A DNA stretch of 32,409 nt from Lactobacillus kalixensis DSM 16043. Lineage in GTDB: Bacteria; Bacillota; Bacilli; Lactobacillales; Lactobacillaceae. The notes below the pieces were generated by a model. That model ran no database searches. It saw nothing but the letters and a program-made list of their open reading frames with translations, and had not been told where the DNA came from. Position 1 is the stretch's first letter; every line of letters starts with the position of its first letter. The DNA lies in the NCBI RefSeq assembly GCF_001434335.1, contig NZ_AZFM01000022.1:1-32409 (forward strand), given 5' to 3'. Made by a program: the position numbers and the translations under genes. This document shows, piece after piece, positions 24,573-32,409 of the stretch.

Positions 24573-26103
24573 GGTAGAGCGTCAATTACCAGACGATTTA
24601 ATGAAAGAAATGGATTTGAAGCCATTTGAAACTACTGAAATTGGTCATCCTGAAGTACAAAGAGTAGCACCAAAAGTTAGAGTTACTACAGGTCAAGATA
24701 AGATTATTGATTCACTTGAAGATGTAATTAAGAATAACTTGAAAGATGGCATGACCATTTCATTCCACCACCACTTCAGAAATGGTGATTATGCCTTTAA
24801 CAAGGTTATGAAGTTAATCATTGAAATGGGCTATAAAGACTTAAGTTTAGCTCCTTCATCATTAACTGGTGTTATGAACGATACTATTATTGAAGCTATT
24901 AAGAAGGGTGTTATTACTAATATCACTTCATCAGGTATGCGTGGCTCATTAGGTGACTTTGTTTCTCATGGTGGTTTGAAGAACCCTGTAATTTTCCGTA
25001 GTCACGGTAATCGTGCTCGCTCAATTGAAGAAGGAGAAATTAAGATTGATGTTGCCTTCTTGGGTGTTCCAGTATCAGATCCTGCTGGTAATGCTAATGG
25101 TCAAGATGGGGATGCTGTCTTTGGTTCATTAGGTTATGCTTTAATGGATGCACAATATGCTAATAAAGTTGTTCTTTTGACTGATAACATCGTGCCATAT
25201 CCAAATACTCCAGCTTCAATAAAGCAAGATCAAGTTGATTATGTTGTTAAGGTTGATAAAATTGGTGATCCAGACAAGATTGGGTCAGGTGCTACTCGTT
25301 TCACTAAGGACCCAAAGGAATTGAAGATTGCTCAAATGGTAAACCAAGTAATCGTAAATTCACCTTACTACAAAGAAGGCTTTAGCTTCCAAACAGGTTC
25401 AGGTGGTGCTGCCTTAGCTGTAACACGTTATCTTCGTGAAAGCATGATTAAAGATGGTATCACTGCTTCATTTGCCTTGGGTGGTATTACTAAACCAACC
25501 ACTGACTTGCTTGAAGAAGGTTTAGTACGCAAAGTAATGGATGTTCAAGACTTTGATAAGGGTGCTGCTCTTTCAATGGCTAAGAACAAGGATCAACAAG
25601 AAATTGATGCTTCTTGGTACGCTGATCCTAATAATAAAGGTGCTGTTGTAAACAACCTTGACGTTGCTATCTTGTCAGCACTTCAAATTGATACTAACTT
25701 TAATGTTAATGTTATGACTGGTTCAGATGGTGTGATTCGTGGTGCTATTGGTGGTCACCAAGATGCTGCAGCTGGTGCTAAAATGACAATAATTACTGCA
25801 CCGCTTGTTCGCGGACGTAATGCTACAGTTGTTCCTAGTGTAGAAACCGTTGTTACTCCAGGTGAATCAATTGATGTTTTAGTAACTGAACGTGGAATTG
25901 CAATTAATCCTAAGAGAGAAGACTTAGTTAAGGTATTTTCAAATGTTCCAGGTTTAAACATTGTTGATATCAAAGATTTGCAAAAGATGGCTGAAGAGCG
26001 TGTTGGAGTTCCTAAGCCACTTGAATACACTGATCGTACAGTTGCTTTAGTTGAATATCGTGACGGTACAATTATTGATACTATCAAGCAAGTTAAAGAT
26101 TAA
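24562..26103 (+). CDS. citF: Citrate lyase alpha subunit (citrate:ACP transferase)
   Basis: Exchanges acetate for citrate on the acyl carrier protein, the CoA-transferase-like half reaction. It has 513 residues, normal for CitF. The start is an unusual TTG at 24562, 8 bases behind GAGGAGGG and giving [12 protein letters not shown]; an in-frame TTG at 24541 precedes the box. Recognisable segments are [50 protein letters not shown] and [21 protein letters not shown]. It is the last gene of the operon, with a bidirectional terminator after it. No citX or citG follows, unlike many lactobacillus clusters. Confidence 0.95.
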   Translation: MENKVERQLPDDLMKEMDLKPFETTEIGHPEVQRVAPKVRVTTGQDKIIDSLEDVIKNNLKDGMTISFHHHFRNGDYAFNKVMKLIIEMGYKDLSLAPSSLTGVMNDTIIEAIKKGVITNITSSGMRGSLGDFVSHGGLKNPVIFRSHGNRARSIEEGEIKIDVAFLGVPVSDPAGNANGQDGDAVFGSLGYALMDAQYANKVVLLTDNIVPYPNTPASIKQDQVDYVVKVDKIGDPDKIGSGATRFTKDPKELKIAQMVNQVIVNSPYYKEGFSFQTGSGGAALAVTRYLRESMIKDGITASFALGGITKPTTDLLEEGLVRKVMDVQDFDKGAALSMAKNKDQQEIDASWYADPNNKGAVVNNLDVAILSALQIDTNFNVNVMTGSDGVIRGAIGGHQDAAAGAKMTIITAPLVRGRNATVVPSVETVVTPGESIDVLVTERGIAINPKREDLVKVFSNVPGLNIVDIKDLQKMAEERVGVPKPLEYTDRTVALVEYRDGTIIDTIKQVKD

Positions 26104-26111
26104 TGAATTGT

Positions 26112-26150
26112 AAAAAAATAAGATGAGCGTTTTGCTCACCTTATTTTTTT
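26112..26150. terminator. Bidirectional terminator between citF and citI
   Basis: AAAAAAATAAG-TGAGC pairs with GCTCA-CCTTATTTTTTT around a TTTT loop. It partly overlaps the 3' end of the convergent regulator gene. Confidence 0.85.
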
Positions 26151-27079
26151 TCCTCTAAGATTCTTTCTGCAATCCCTTCATTAGTTACTAGATTTGTAAC
26201 CACCCCAGTTCTAAGAGCTCCAAGTAACGACTTGGATTTAAAGCGATTCTTAACAACTAAGAATCTGACTGGTGTTTTCATGATATCTTCTAACGAGATC
26301 CCACAAACATGATGATCAAAATCTCCTAAGAATTCACCTTTAATATTGTACGGGCGTCCAAAAATCATTCCCACAATTTCTTCAGTTGGAATATCCTTAA
26401 AAAGCTGTTGTTGGTAGTACTTTTGGAGGTATTTATTGGTTGAAAATGCCTCGTAAGTGCCAAGCCCAGAAAAAATTACATCAAGTTTATCGTAATAGTT
26501 TTTAAGGCTTTGATAAAATGGTTCTTCTTGAATATTATTAAGAAAATTTGGATTAATGACATAAAGTGGTGCGGGTAAGAGCAGACTTTGACTATTATAT
26601 TTTTGCGCAGCTAATTGCTCAAGTGAGTTCTTTCTTTTGTCGCTATTAATTGTCTGACCAAGTAGCTGGACAAAGGTTAAATCAGGTCGCTGCTCTTCCT
26701 GAAAGTTATTAATAATGTCACGCATTAATGTTCCCCAGGTCATTCCTGCACTCTTTGCTGATTTCAAATATGATTGAATCTCTTTAGCGGCATATGAAAC
26801 TATTGCTTCATTGTCTTGATTGGTTGTATCAAGATTATTTAAAACAATTACTTCTTTCAATGAAAAACGATTTTGCAATTTTCGTTCTAAGTCTTCATTG
26901 CGTTTAACTCCGCGCTTAATTGAAATTCGGACGATTTGCTTTTCTTCAGCATCATCAAGTGCCTTTGTGATTAAATAGCGAGAGAGATTATATTTTTGAG
27001 ATATGTCTGCAATATTCAGCTTACTTAGATAATAGTCATGGGCAATACTAGCTAATTCTTCATCTGTTAATTGTGCCAT
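26141..27079 (-). CDS. citI: SorC/DeoR-family regulator, CitI-like
   Basis: DNA-binding regulator of 312 residues. The N-terminal helix-turn-helix is at about 17-45 (KLNIADISQKYNLSRYLITKAL), and the rest is the SorC-type sugar-binding/effector domain, with GMTWGTLMRDI and VIFSGLGTYEAF segments. By position beside citCDEF it corresponds to CitI of Weissella and Lactobacillus, which activates citrate genes when citrate binds. Here it is convergent with citF rather than divergent from citC, so it is placed differently from Weissella. Its own upstream region contains a TATAAT -10 on the minus strand (27133-27138). The targets are inferred. Confidence 0.87.
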   Translation of the reverse strand: MAQLTDEELASIAHDYYLSKLNIADISQKYNLSRYLITKALDDAEEKQIVRISIKRGVKRNEDLERKLQNRFSLKEVIVLNNLDTTNQDNEAIVSYAAKEIQSYLKSAKSAGMTWGTLMRDIINNFQEEQRPDLTFVQLLGQTINSDKRKNSLEQLAAQKYNSQSLLLPAPLYVINPNFLNNIQEEPFYQSLKNYYDKLDVIFSGLGTYEAFSTNKYLQKYYQQQLFKDIPTEEIVGMIFGRPYNIKGEFLGDFDHHVCGISLEDIMKTPVRFLVVKNRFKSKSLLGALRTGVVTNLVTNEGIAERILEEKK

Positions 27080-27267
27080 AATTAATACCTTCTCTTTTTA
27101 AAACTTGAATACTATATCATTTTTATAATTTCATTATAGTATATTTTATCAGATTTTAAAATTTGATTGATAATTTAAAATATTTAAAATAATCAAATAT
27201 TCTGTCATGTGTTAAAATATAAAAGCTGATTTATATTGTTAACTAGATTAAGAGAAAAATAGGGATT
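27080..27267. promoter_or_regulatory. Divergent intergenic region citI / thrE
   Basis: 188 bases of very AT-rich sequence between divergent genes. A minus-strand TATAAT (27133-27138) probably serves citI. A looser copy of the AT-rich element lies at 27172-27191. No coding frame is seen. Confidence 0.5.
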
Positions 27268-28629
27268 ATGAGTAAAGAATCTGAAATAGAAAATAATAGT
27301 CAACATTTATCCCATCACCACCATATGAAGATTCGTTGGGAAGAATTTTTCAAAAGTGATGATGATACTTTAGCTAAAGATGCTACCTTAGTAGAAAAAG
27401 GGTCTTTGGTGGGTAGAATAGGAGTTATGCTCTTAAGCTGTGGAACAGGGGCTTGGAGAGTTCGTGATTCAATGGATACAATTGCAAGAACACTAGGTAT
27501 TACTTGTTCGGCCGATATTGGTCTTGTGTCAATTGAATATACCTGCTTTGATGTCGAGAATCAGTCATATTCTCAAACCTTATCTTTACCGACTACCGGT
27601 GTTAATATGACTAAGTTAAATGAAATGGAAAAGTTCGTTCGACAATTTAAAAAAGGTCACGGACATTGGACTCTAGGACAAATTAAGAGCCGCTTAGATG
27701 AAATTTCTAATCTGAAATCAACCTATCCAACTTGGATTTCTGGCTTAGCAGCTGGTTTAGCTTGTGCAGGTTTCATTTTCTTATTAGGTGGTGGCTGGCC
27801 CGAAGTAATTTGTGCTTTCTTTGGAGCAGGCTTTGGAAACTATGTGCGTGCTGAAATGGGACGCAGGAAAATTACTCTGGTTGCAAAAATTGCGGTTGCC
27901 GTAATTATTGCTTGCATAGTATATTTTATATTCTTCGAATTATTAAGGCGTATGTTTAATTTAGAATATGATCATGCCTATGGTTATATTGGCGCAATGT
28001 TATTTGTGATTCCAGGTTTTCCTTTCATTACTTCAGGCTTAGACATGTCTAAGCTTGATATGAGATCTGGTTTAGAAAGAATGACCTATGCCGTTTTAGT
28101 AATTTTGGTTGCTACCATGGCTGGCTGGGCCGTAGCTATGGTTCTTAGATTAAAGCCAGGTGCAATGCCAGCTTTAAGTTTAGGTGTTTTAACATTGACA
28201 CTATTAAGATTAGTGGCCAGTTTTTGTGGAGTCTTCGGCTTCTCAATCATGTTTAATTCTAAAATTTCAATGGCAACAACAGCAGCTGTTATTGGTTCAA
28301 TTGCTAATACTACTCGCTTGAGTTTAGTAGATTATGGTCATATTCCAGCAGCTTTGGCAGCATTTATAGGAGCATTATTAGCCGGCCTACTAGCTAGTGT
28401 AGTACGCAAGCGTGTAGGTTTTCCAAGAATTGCAATTACAGTGCCCTCAATTGTAATTATGGTTCCAGGACTCTATATGTATCGTGCTGTTTTCAATTTT
28501 GGAGTAACTAACATTAATATTGGTGCTTTCTGGATTATAGGGGCATTAATGATTGTAGCAGCTTTACCTATGGGATTATTAGCGGCAAGAATTTTGACTG
28601 ATAAGAAATGGCGGCATGCTAATTTATAG
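27268..28629 (+). CDS. Threonine/serine exporter family protein (ThrE)
   Basis: Integral membrane protein of 453 residues with the two-part ThrE architecture fused in one chain: a large N-terminal domain (about 30-260, PF06738-like) and a C-terminal four-helix domain (about 290-445, ThrE_2-like). A soluble cytosolic segment of about 150 residues precedes the first helix near 153-170, and about ten helices follow. Such proteins export threonine and serine, or small dicarboxylates in some members. The His-rich start (HHHH after LSH) is unusual but could be incidental. It is divergent from citI and followed by a terminator; no link to citrate is demonstrated. Confidence 0.83.
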   Translation: MSKESEIENNSQHLSHHHHMKIRWEEFFKSDDDTLAKDATLVEKGSLVGRIGVMLLSCGTGAWRVRDSMDTIARTLGITCSADIGLVSIEYTCFDVENQSYSQTLSLPTTGVNMTKLNEMEKFVRQFKKGHGHWTLGQIKSRLDEISNLKSTYPTWISGLAAGLACAGFIFLLGGGWPEVICAFFGAGFGNYVRAEMGRRKITLVAKIAVAVIIACIVYFIFFELLRRMFNLEYDHAYGYIGAMLFVIPGFPFITSGLDMSKLDMRSGLERMTYAVLVILVATMAGWAVAMVLRLKPGAMPALSLGVLTLTLLRLVASFCGVFGFSIMFNSKISMATTAAVIGSIANTTRLSLVDYGHIPAALAAFIGALLAGLLASVVRKRVGFPRIAITVPSIVIMVPGLYMYRAVFNFGVTNINIGAFWIIGALMIVAALPMGLLAARILTDKKWRHANL

Positions 28630-28637
28630 TTATCTTT

Positions 28638-28669
28638 AAGCGTTGATTTGATGATTCAACGCTTTTTTT
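28638..28669 (+). terminator. Rho-independent terminator after thrE-like gene
   Basis: AAGCGTTGA at 28638-28646 pairs with TCAACGCTT at 28656-28664, followed by a T run. Confidence 0.92.
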
Positions 28670-28761
28670 GTCATAATAATTATCATAAGTTTGTTGCTTT
28701 GAATAGACATTTTTAGTTTGAATGATACCTTTGAAATAATTGATTAATCATGGAGAAACCA

Positions 28762-29547
28762 ATGAAAAAGACGTTAATTACTAAGATAGCAGAAAAACTC
28801 CCTAAGAATATTGAACGTTTTATCTCTGGAGCAGCAATTTATGATAGCTCTTCTTCACCAGAAGCGAGGGTATATTTTGTGGACAAAGGTGAGGGCTATT
28901 ATTTAAAAAGATCTGAACTTGGAAAACTAGAAAAAGAAGCACAGATGACACAATACTTTTATTCCAAGAAACTTGGTGCAGAAGTATTGGATTACATTTC
29001 AAACGATTATGATTGGCTTTTAACAAAAGCGATTAGGGGTGAAGATTGTACGTATTCAGAGTATCTCAATAATCCAGAACGTTTATGTGATACGATTGCT
29101 TGCGAATTAAGAAAATTGCACGAAACAGATTATACTGATTGTCCTGTCATGGAAAGAACTAGCGAGTATTTGGCAACAGTAGAAAAGAATTATCAAACAG
29201 GAAATTATGACAAATCAGCATTTCCCGATAGTTTTGGCTATCGATCGCCAGAAGAGGCACATCAGGTCTTAGAATCAAGAAAAGATGCTTTGCAGGAGAA
29301 GGTTTTACTTCATGGTGATTATTGCTTACCAAATATTATTCTTGATAAATGGAAGTTTTCAGGATTCATTGATGTTGACAGCAGTGGAGTTGGCGATCGG
29401 CATATTGATTTATTTTGGGGTGTTTGGACACTCTGGTTTAATTTAAAAACAAATAAGTATCGTGATCGCTTTCTAGATGCATATGGTAGAGATAAGGTGG
29501 ATGAGTCACTATTAAAGGTAATTGCTGCAGCCGAAGTTTTTGGGTAA
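28762..29547 (+). CDS. APH(3')-like aminoglycoside phosphotransferase homologue
   Basis: Kinase-like phosphotransferase of 261 residues, close in length to APH(3') enzymes (about 264). The Brenner motif is HGDYCLPNIIL, with catalytic Asp and metal Asn, followed by SGFIDVDSSGVGDRHIDLF containing the metal-binding Asp in FID. It also shows ELRKLHETDYTDCP and the C-terminal DRFLDAYG region shared with APH(3') enzymes. The start at 28762 is six bases from a GGAG box; the ATG at 28750 overlaps that box. Flanking genes give no mobile context, so it is probably a chromosomal member with an unknown substrate; aminoglycoside resistance is not shown. Confidence 0.78.
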   Translation: MKKTLITKIAEKLPKNIERFISGAAIYDSSSSPEARVYFVDKGEGYYLKRSELGKLEKEAQMTQYFYSKKLGAEVLDYISNDYDWLLTKAIRGEDCTYSEYLNNPERLCDTIACELRKLHETDYTDCPVMERTSEYLATVEKNYQTGNYDKSAFPDSFGYRSPEEAHQVLESRKDALQEKVLLHGDYCLPNIILDKWKFSGFIDVDSSGVGDRHIDLFWGVWTLWFNLKTNKYRDRFLDAYGRDKVDESLLKVIAAAEVFG

Positions 29548-29592
29548 AAGTTAAATAAGATTACAATTTGATAAGAGTTAATATGAGAAATA

Positions 29593-29622
29593 AGCATAAC
29601 TTAAAAAGTTATGCTATTTTTG
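29593..29622 (+). terminator. Rho-independent terminator after APH-like gene
   Basis: AGCATAACTT at 29593-29602 pairs with AAGTTATGCT at 29606-29615 around AAA, followed by a T-rich tail. Confidence 0.9.
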
Positions 29623-29653
29623 TATCAAGCAAAGCTGACTTATTTTAAATTAG

Positions 29654-29669
29654 TATAACTTAAGTTATA
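29654..29669. promoter_or_regulatory. 16-bp palindrome TATAACTTAAGTTATA
   Basis: A perfect palindrome 44 bases before the ATG of the surface protease. It overlaps a TATAAT at 29666-29671 that may be the -10, so a bound repressor would cover the promoter. The binding protein is unknown. Confidence 0.4.
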
Positions 29670-29712
29670 ATTAGGATAACAACTCGAATAAAAATGGAGG
29701 CCTAGAATTAAA

Positions 29713-32409
29713 ATGCAAAAACAATCTCAATCTCAATATCGATATGCTTTACGAAAACTTAGCGTAGGATTGACTTCAATTGCTGTAGGATCAGCATTTA
29801 TGGCTACTGCAACAACTACTGTTCATGCCGATAGTGAACAACAAGTTCACACGACTGAAAAACAGACCTCAGAAATTTCAAATAAAAGTGACGTTATTGA
29901 AAATATACACGATAATTCTGCAACGATAGAAAATGTAAATTTGCAAGATAATGATACTGATGTACAAATAAATCAGCATGATTTAGAGCAAAAAATAAAC
30001 TCGAATGTAAATACTGCTAAAGGCATTAATCAAAAATTAACACTTGCTCAGAATACTGAAGATGGTAAAGACAATAGCTTAAATCAAAATAATCTTAATG
30101 AAGAAATTAGTGTTTCTGAGAACACTGCTAATAATCAGCAAGCTATAGAGGCAGAAAAAAAGGATGATTCCGATCTTATTAAATCAGTTACAGATAGCTT
30201 AAAACAAGTTAAGCATGACGCCTTTGATGGTGATCCAAAACAAAACCTTAGGAATTGGAATAATATTGTTTTATCAAGTAGCAGCTTGATTGATAGCTTT
30301 TATGATATATATAATCAATTGCCAACTTTGGTACCGCAGCTTCTTGAACATGCAGATAATATAGATACTGTAAGGCAACGAGTAAGCAGTAATGCAGGCG
30401 AAATTATGATAGGGATGTCTTATCTTAATCGTTGGTATAATGTTTCATACGGAAATAAGACTATTTTACCTGCAATGATGTTCAATCCAAAATCATTCGG
30501 ATCAAATTTAGATTCAATTGATTGGTTATCTAATATTGGAAATTTATCACCTAATCAATTAAATCCGGGAAATACGGTAACTACTTTCAATGAAAAGCTA
30601 GCACCAATGTTAAATACTAAGTCAGATCTAGTTACTTTCTTAGGAGATTTGCGTAAAAAATGGACTCCAGAGCTTTCTGATGAAGATTGGTTTAGATCGA
30701 ATACGGGTGTTTATATTGATGAAATTTTCTCAAAAGAATTACCAGATTTAAATCTTCATATCTATCATCGTTTATCAACTAATAAGAGTCTTCAAGAATA
30801 TATCTTGCCACTTTTAAATATTAAAAGTGATGATATGTATGTCGTTTCAGCACTTGGAACAGTAATTTTTGGCTCTTATGATCCATATATTGATGTTAAA
30901 TATCATAAGGATCCAGAAGTTTATCAAGAAAAAGTTCAAGCGGTACATAAGGAAATTACGCGCCTTTCAACTGGTTGGAGAGAGTATTTTGATTTCTGGT
31001 ATCGTATAGCTAATAATAAAGGAAAGACACGTTTAGCCAATGCTAATACTCTAGTTTGGGATAGTTATGATGCAATTGATTCCAGTAAAAAGGGTGGCCG
31101 TAGATGGTTAACTAAGAAGGATACTGATATACCGGCAATGGCAAAATTCTTTGGTCCGTTAGGTAAAACTTATCCGCCTCCTGGTATTACAGCAGATGCT
31201 GGAGGCAATGAAGTTCGTTATTATGTTGCAAAAGTAATTTCAGATTATGGCGGTGCCGCTATTTTTTCACATGAAATGACTCATATTTTTGATAATAGTA
31301 TTTATTTAGATGGATTCCAGCACCGCCCTGGCACAGGAGTAGAATTATATGCTGAAGGTCTACTGCAGTCACCTTGGAATTCAACCCCTGCTTCGTATGG
31401 ATTGAATACTGTATTAACTTTTTATGCAGCAAATCGAACTACAAATAAAAGTCCGCAACGTTTTCAATCAAGAGAAGATCTACATGAATACATGCACGGA
31501 TTATTTGACGTAACTTATCTACTTGATTATGCTGAAGCTCAAGCTATGGTAGATAAACCTGCAAAAGAGAAGCAATTAATGTATTCTCAAATTAGTTACG
31601 ACTCTGCTAAAAAATCTGATGTTATCACAGGACCAATTAGTAATGAGGTTGCTGAAAAATTAACCTCAATTGATGATTTTATTGATAACAATATCATCGC
31701 TAGTCGTGGATATAAAGCTGGCACTTATGGAAATAATGTTTATCAACAGATTTCTATGTATGCACCCGATTATGCTGGAGTACAGAGCGCTACATCTGCT
31801 TCAGGTGGGATTACTTTCCGGAAAACTGCTTTTGAATTGCTTGCTGCCAAAGGTTGGAATGATGGCTTTATTTCCTATGTCACTAATAAATATGCTAAAG
31901 ATGCAAAAAATGATAAGAAATCATTGAGTGATACGTATGCCTTAGAAAAGATTTTTAGCGGCGAATATAATAACGATTACGCGACCTTTAAAAAGGCAAT
32001 GTTTAAGGAACGGATTGATAAACGACAAGATTTTAAGCCAATTACAATTACCTTGAATAAAAAGAATATTCAGTTAAATAATTGGGATGAGCTACAAAAT
32101 CTAATGCAGACCACTGTTGATCAAGAATTAACACTTAGGGCTAGCGGAAAGGGATCAAGCCTGATTAATGAGTTAAAAGCTGCAATATTAGCTGCTGAAT
32201 TAAAGCAGACAGATGACTTCAGAAGTTCAATTTTTGCCAGTCCTGAACAAAATAAGCAAGGTGAGATACTGGGGGATGGAACAAGTTTTGACTTGCCAGC
32301 ATATGATTTAGATTCAGTTAAAAAAGGTGAATCAATCGGCGATGGTACGCAAGTAGACTTACCAGCATATGATTTGAATTCAGTTAGAAAAGGTGAATCA
32401 ATCGGCAAT
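29713..32409 (+). CDS. Surface zinc metallopeptidase, M26/Zmp-like, YSIRK signal (partial)
   Basis: Open through all 899 visible codons and truncated by the window edge. The N-terminus has a YSIRK-like signal peptide (YRYALRKLSVGLTSIAVGS, cleavage near VHADS), then an acidic, Asn/Gln-rich stretch to about 165. A peptidase domain follows with the zinc motif HEMTH at 520-524. The third ligand Glu544 lies in GVELYAEGLLQ, 20 residues downstream, matching pneumococcal ZmpA/B/C and IgA1-protease (M26) C-terminal domains. At the end two 22-residue repeats of the type IGDGTxxDLPAYDLxSVxKGES appear, probably leading to an LPxTG wall anchor outside the window. A GGAGG box lies 12 bases before the ATG, with the palindrome and -10 upstream. 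The protein target is unknown. Confidence 0.9.
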   Translation, partial: MQKQSQSQYRYALRKLSVGLTSIAVGSAFMATATTTVHADSEQQVHTTEKQTSEISNKSDVIENIHDNSATIENVNLQDNDTDVQINQHDLEQKINSNVNTAKGINQKLTLAQNTEDGKDNSLNQNNLNEEISVSENTANNQQAIEAEKKDDSDLIKSVTDSLKQVKHDAFDGDPKQNLRNWNNIVLSSSSLIDSFYDIYNQLPTLVPQLLEHADNIDTVRQRVSSNAGEIMIGMSYLNRWYNVSYGNKTILPAMMFNPKSFGSNLDSIDWLSNIGNLSPNQLNPGNTVTTFNEKLAPMLNTKSDLVTFLGDLRKKWTPELSDEDWFRSNTGVYIDEIFSKELPDLNLHIYHRLSTNKSLQEYILPLLNIKSDDMYVVSALGTVIFGSYDPYIDVKYHKDPEVYQEKVQAVHKEITRLSTGWREYFDFWYRIANNKGKTRLANANTLVWDSYDAIDSSKKGGRRWLTKKDTDIPAMAKFFGPLGKTYPPPGITADAGGNEVRYYVAKVISDYGGAAIFSHEMTHIFDNSIYLDGFQHRPGTGVELYAEGLLQSPWNSTPASYGLNTVLTFYAANRTTNKSPQRFQSREDLHEYMHGLFDVTYLLDYAEAQAMVDKPAKEKQLMYSQISYDSAKKSDVITGPISNEVAEKLTSIDDFIDNNIIASRGYKAGTYGNNVYQQISMYAPDYAGVQSATSASGGITFRKTAFELLAAKGWNDGFISYVTNKYAKDAKNDKKSLSDTYALEKIFSGEYNNDYATFKKAMFKERIDKRQDFKPITITLNKKNIQLNNWDELQNLMQTTVDQELTLRASGKGSSLINELKAAILAAELKQTDDFRSSIFASPEQNKQGEILGDGTSFDLPAYDLDSVKKGESIGDGTQVDLPAYDLNSVRKGESIGN
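32272..32409 (+). repeat. 66-bp tandem repeat in the surface protease gene
   Basis: Two full units start at 32272 (GDGTSFDLPAYDLDSVKKGE) and 32338 (GDGTQVDLPAYDLNSVRKGE), period 66 bp, and a third unit begins at the window end. It likely forms a wall-spanning stalk whose copy number can vary. Confidence 0.85.

Noticed and set aside
25755-26087. 110-codon minus-strand frame inside citF
   Set aside because: Shadow of the strongly conserved citF reading frame.
31670-32408. Small plus- and minus-strand frames within the surface protease gene, including one rich in SPFLTE repeats
   Set aside because: They lie within the continuous protease frame; the apparent repeat protein is the antisense of the 66-bp repeats.
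1-32409. CRISPR array, tRNA or rRNA genes, insertion sequences
   Set aside because: No spaced direct repeats, cloverleaf or transposase was seen; the only short-period repeat is the coding 66-bp array at the end.

Overview
The window is low-GC, densely coding Gram-positive DNA. It looks like a host-associated Lactobacillus, probably of the L. johnsonii/gasseri group. The evidence is a YSIRK-type signal peptide on a surface protease, a methionine T-box, a DUF3290/DUF421 pair, lactobacillus-like citrate lyase genes and short AT-rich intergenic spaces with U-tailed terminators. The species is an inference. No tRNA, rRNA, CRISPR array or insertion sequence was seen.

Layout. 1-6.35 kb: PAP2 phosphatase, APC amino acid permease, thyA-folA and a P-type cation ATPase. 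6.36-9.37 kb: a sigma-A promoter, a T-box leader with an AUG (Met) specifier and a metQ-metN-metI importer. 9.4-12.3 kb: fumarase (fumC) and a single-domain fumarate reductase. 12.3-17.8 kb: DUF3290, DUF421, tag, an NAD(P)-binding protein, a DUF3021 protein, a C39-like secreted peptidase, a UPF0210 gene and an ACT protein. Three genes in this block are broken: tag and the C39 peptidase by single-base frameshifts, and UPF0210 by an internal deletion. 18.1-21.3 kb: malate dehydrogenase-like gene, RraA-family gene and DASS dicarboxylate/citrate transporter. 21.3-22.1 kb: alpha/beta hydrolase. 22.3-26.1 kb: citCDEF (citrate lyase ligase and the three lyase subunits), with the convergent regulator citI at 26.1-27.1 kb. 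27.3-29.5 kb: ThrE-type exporter and an APH(3')-like kinase. 29.7 kb to the end: the 5' part of a large YSIRK surface zinc metallopeptidase (M26/Zmp-like) that runs off the window.

How the genes fit together. Three operons (fumC-frd, mdh-rraA-DASS, citCDEF) together encode every step from citrate to succinate: uptake or antiport, lyase to oxaloacetate, reduction to malate, dehydration to fumarate and reduction to succinate. RraA is a possible side branch from oxaloacetate to pyruvate. Each of the three operons has a similar cre-like (CcpA) box in or upstream of its promoter, which suggests shared catabolite control. citX, citG and a classical oxaloacetate decarboxylase or malic enzyme are not in the window.
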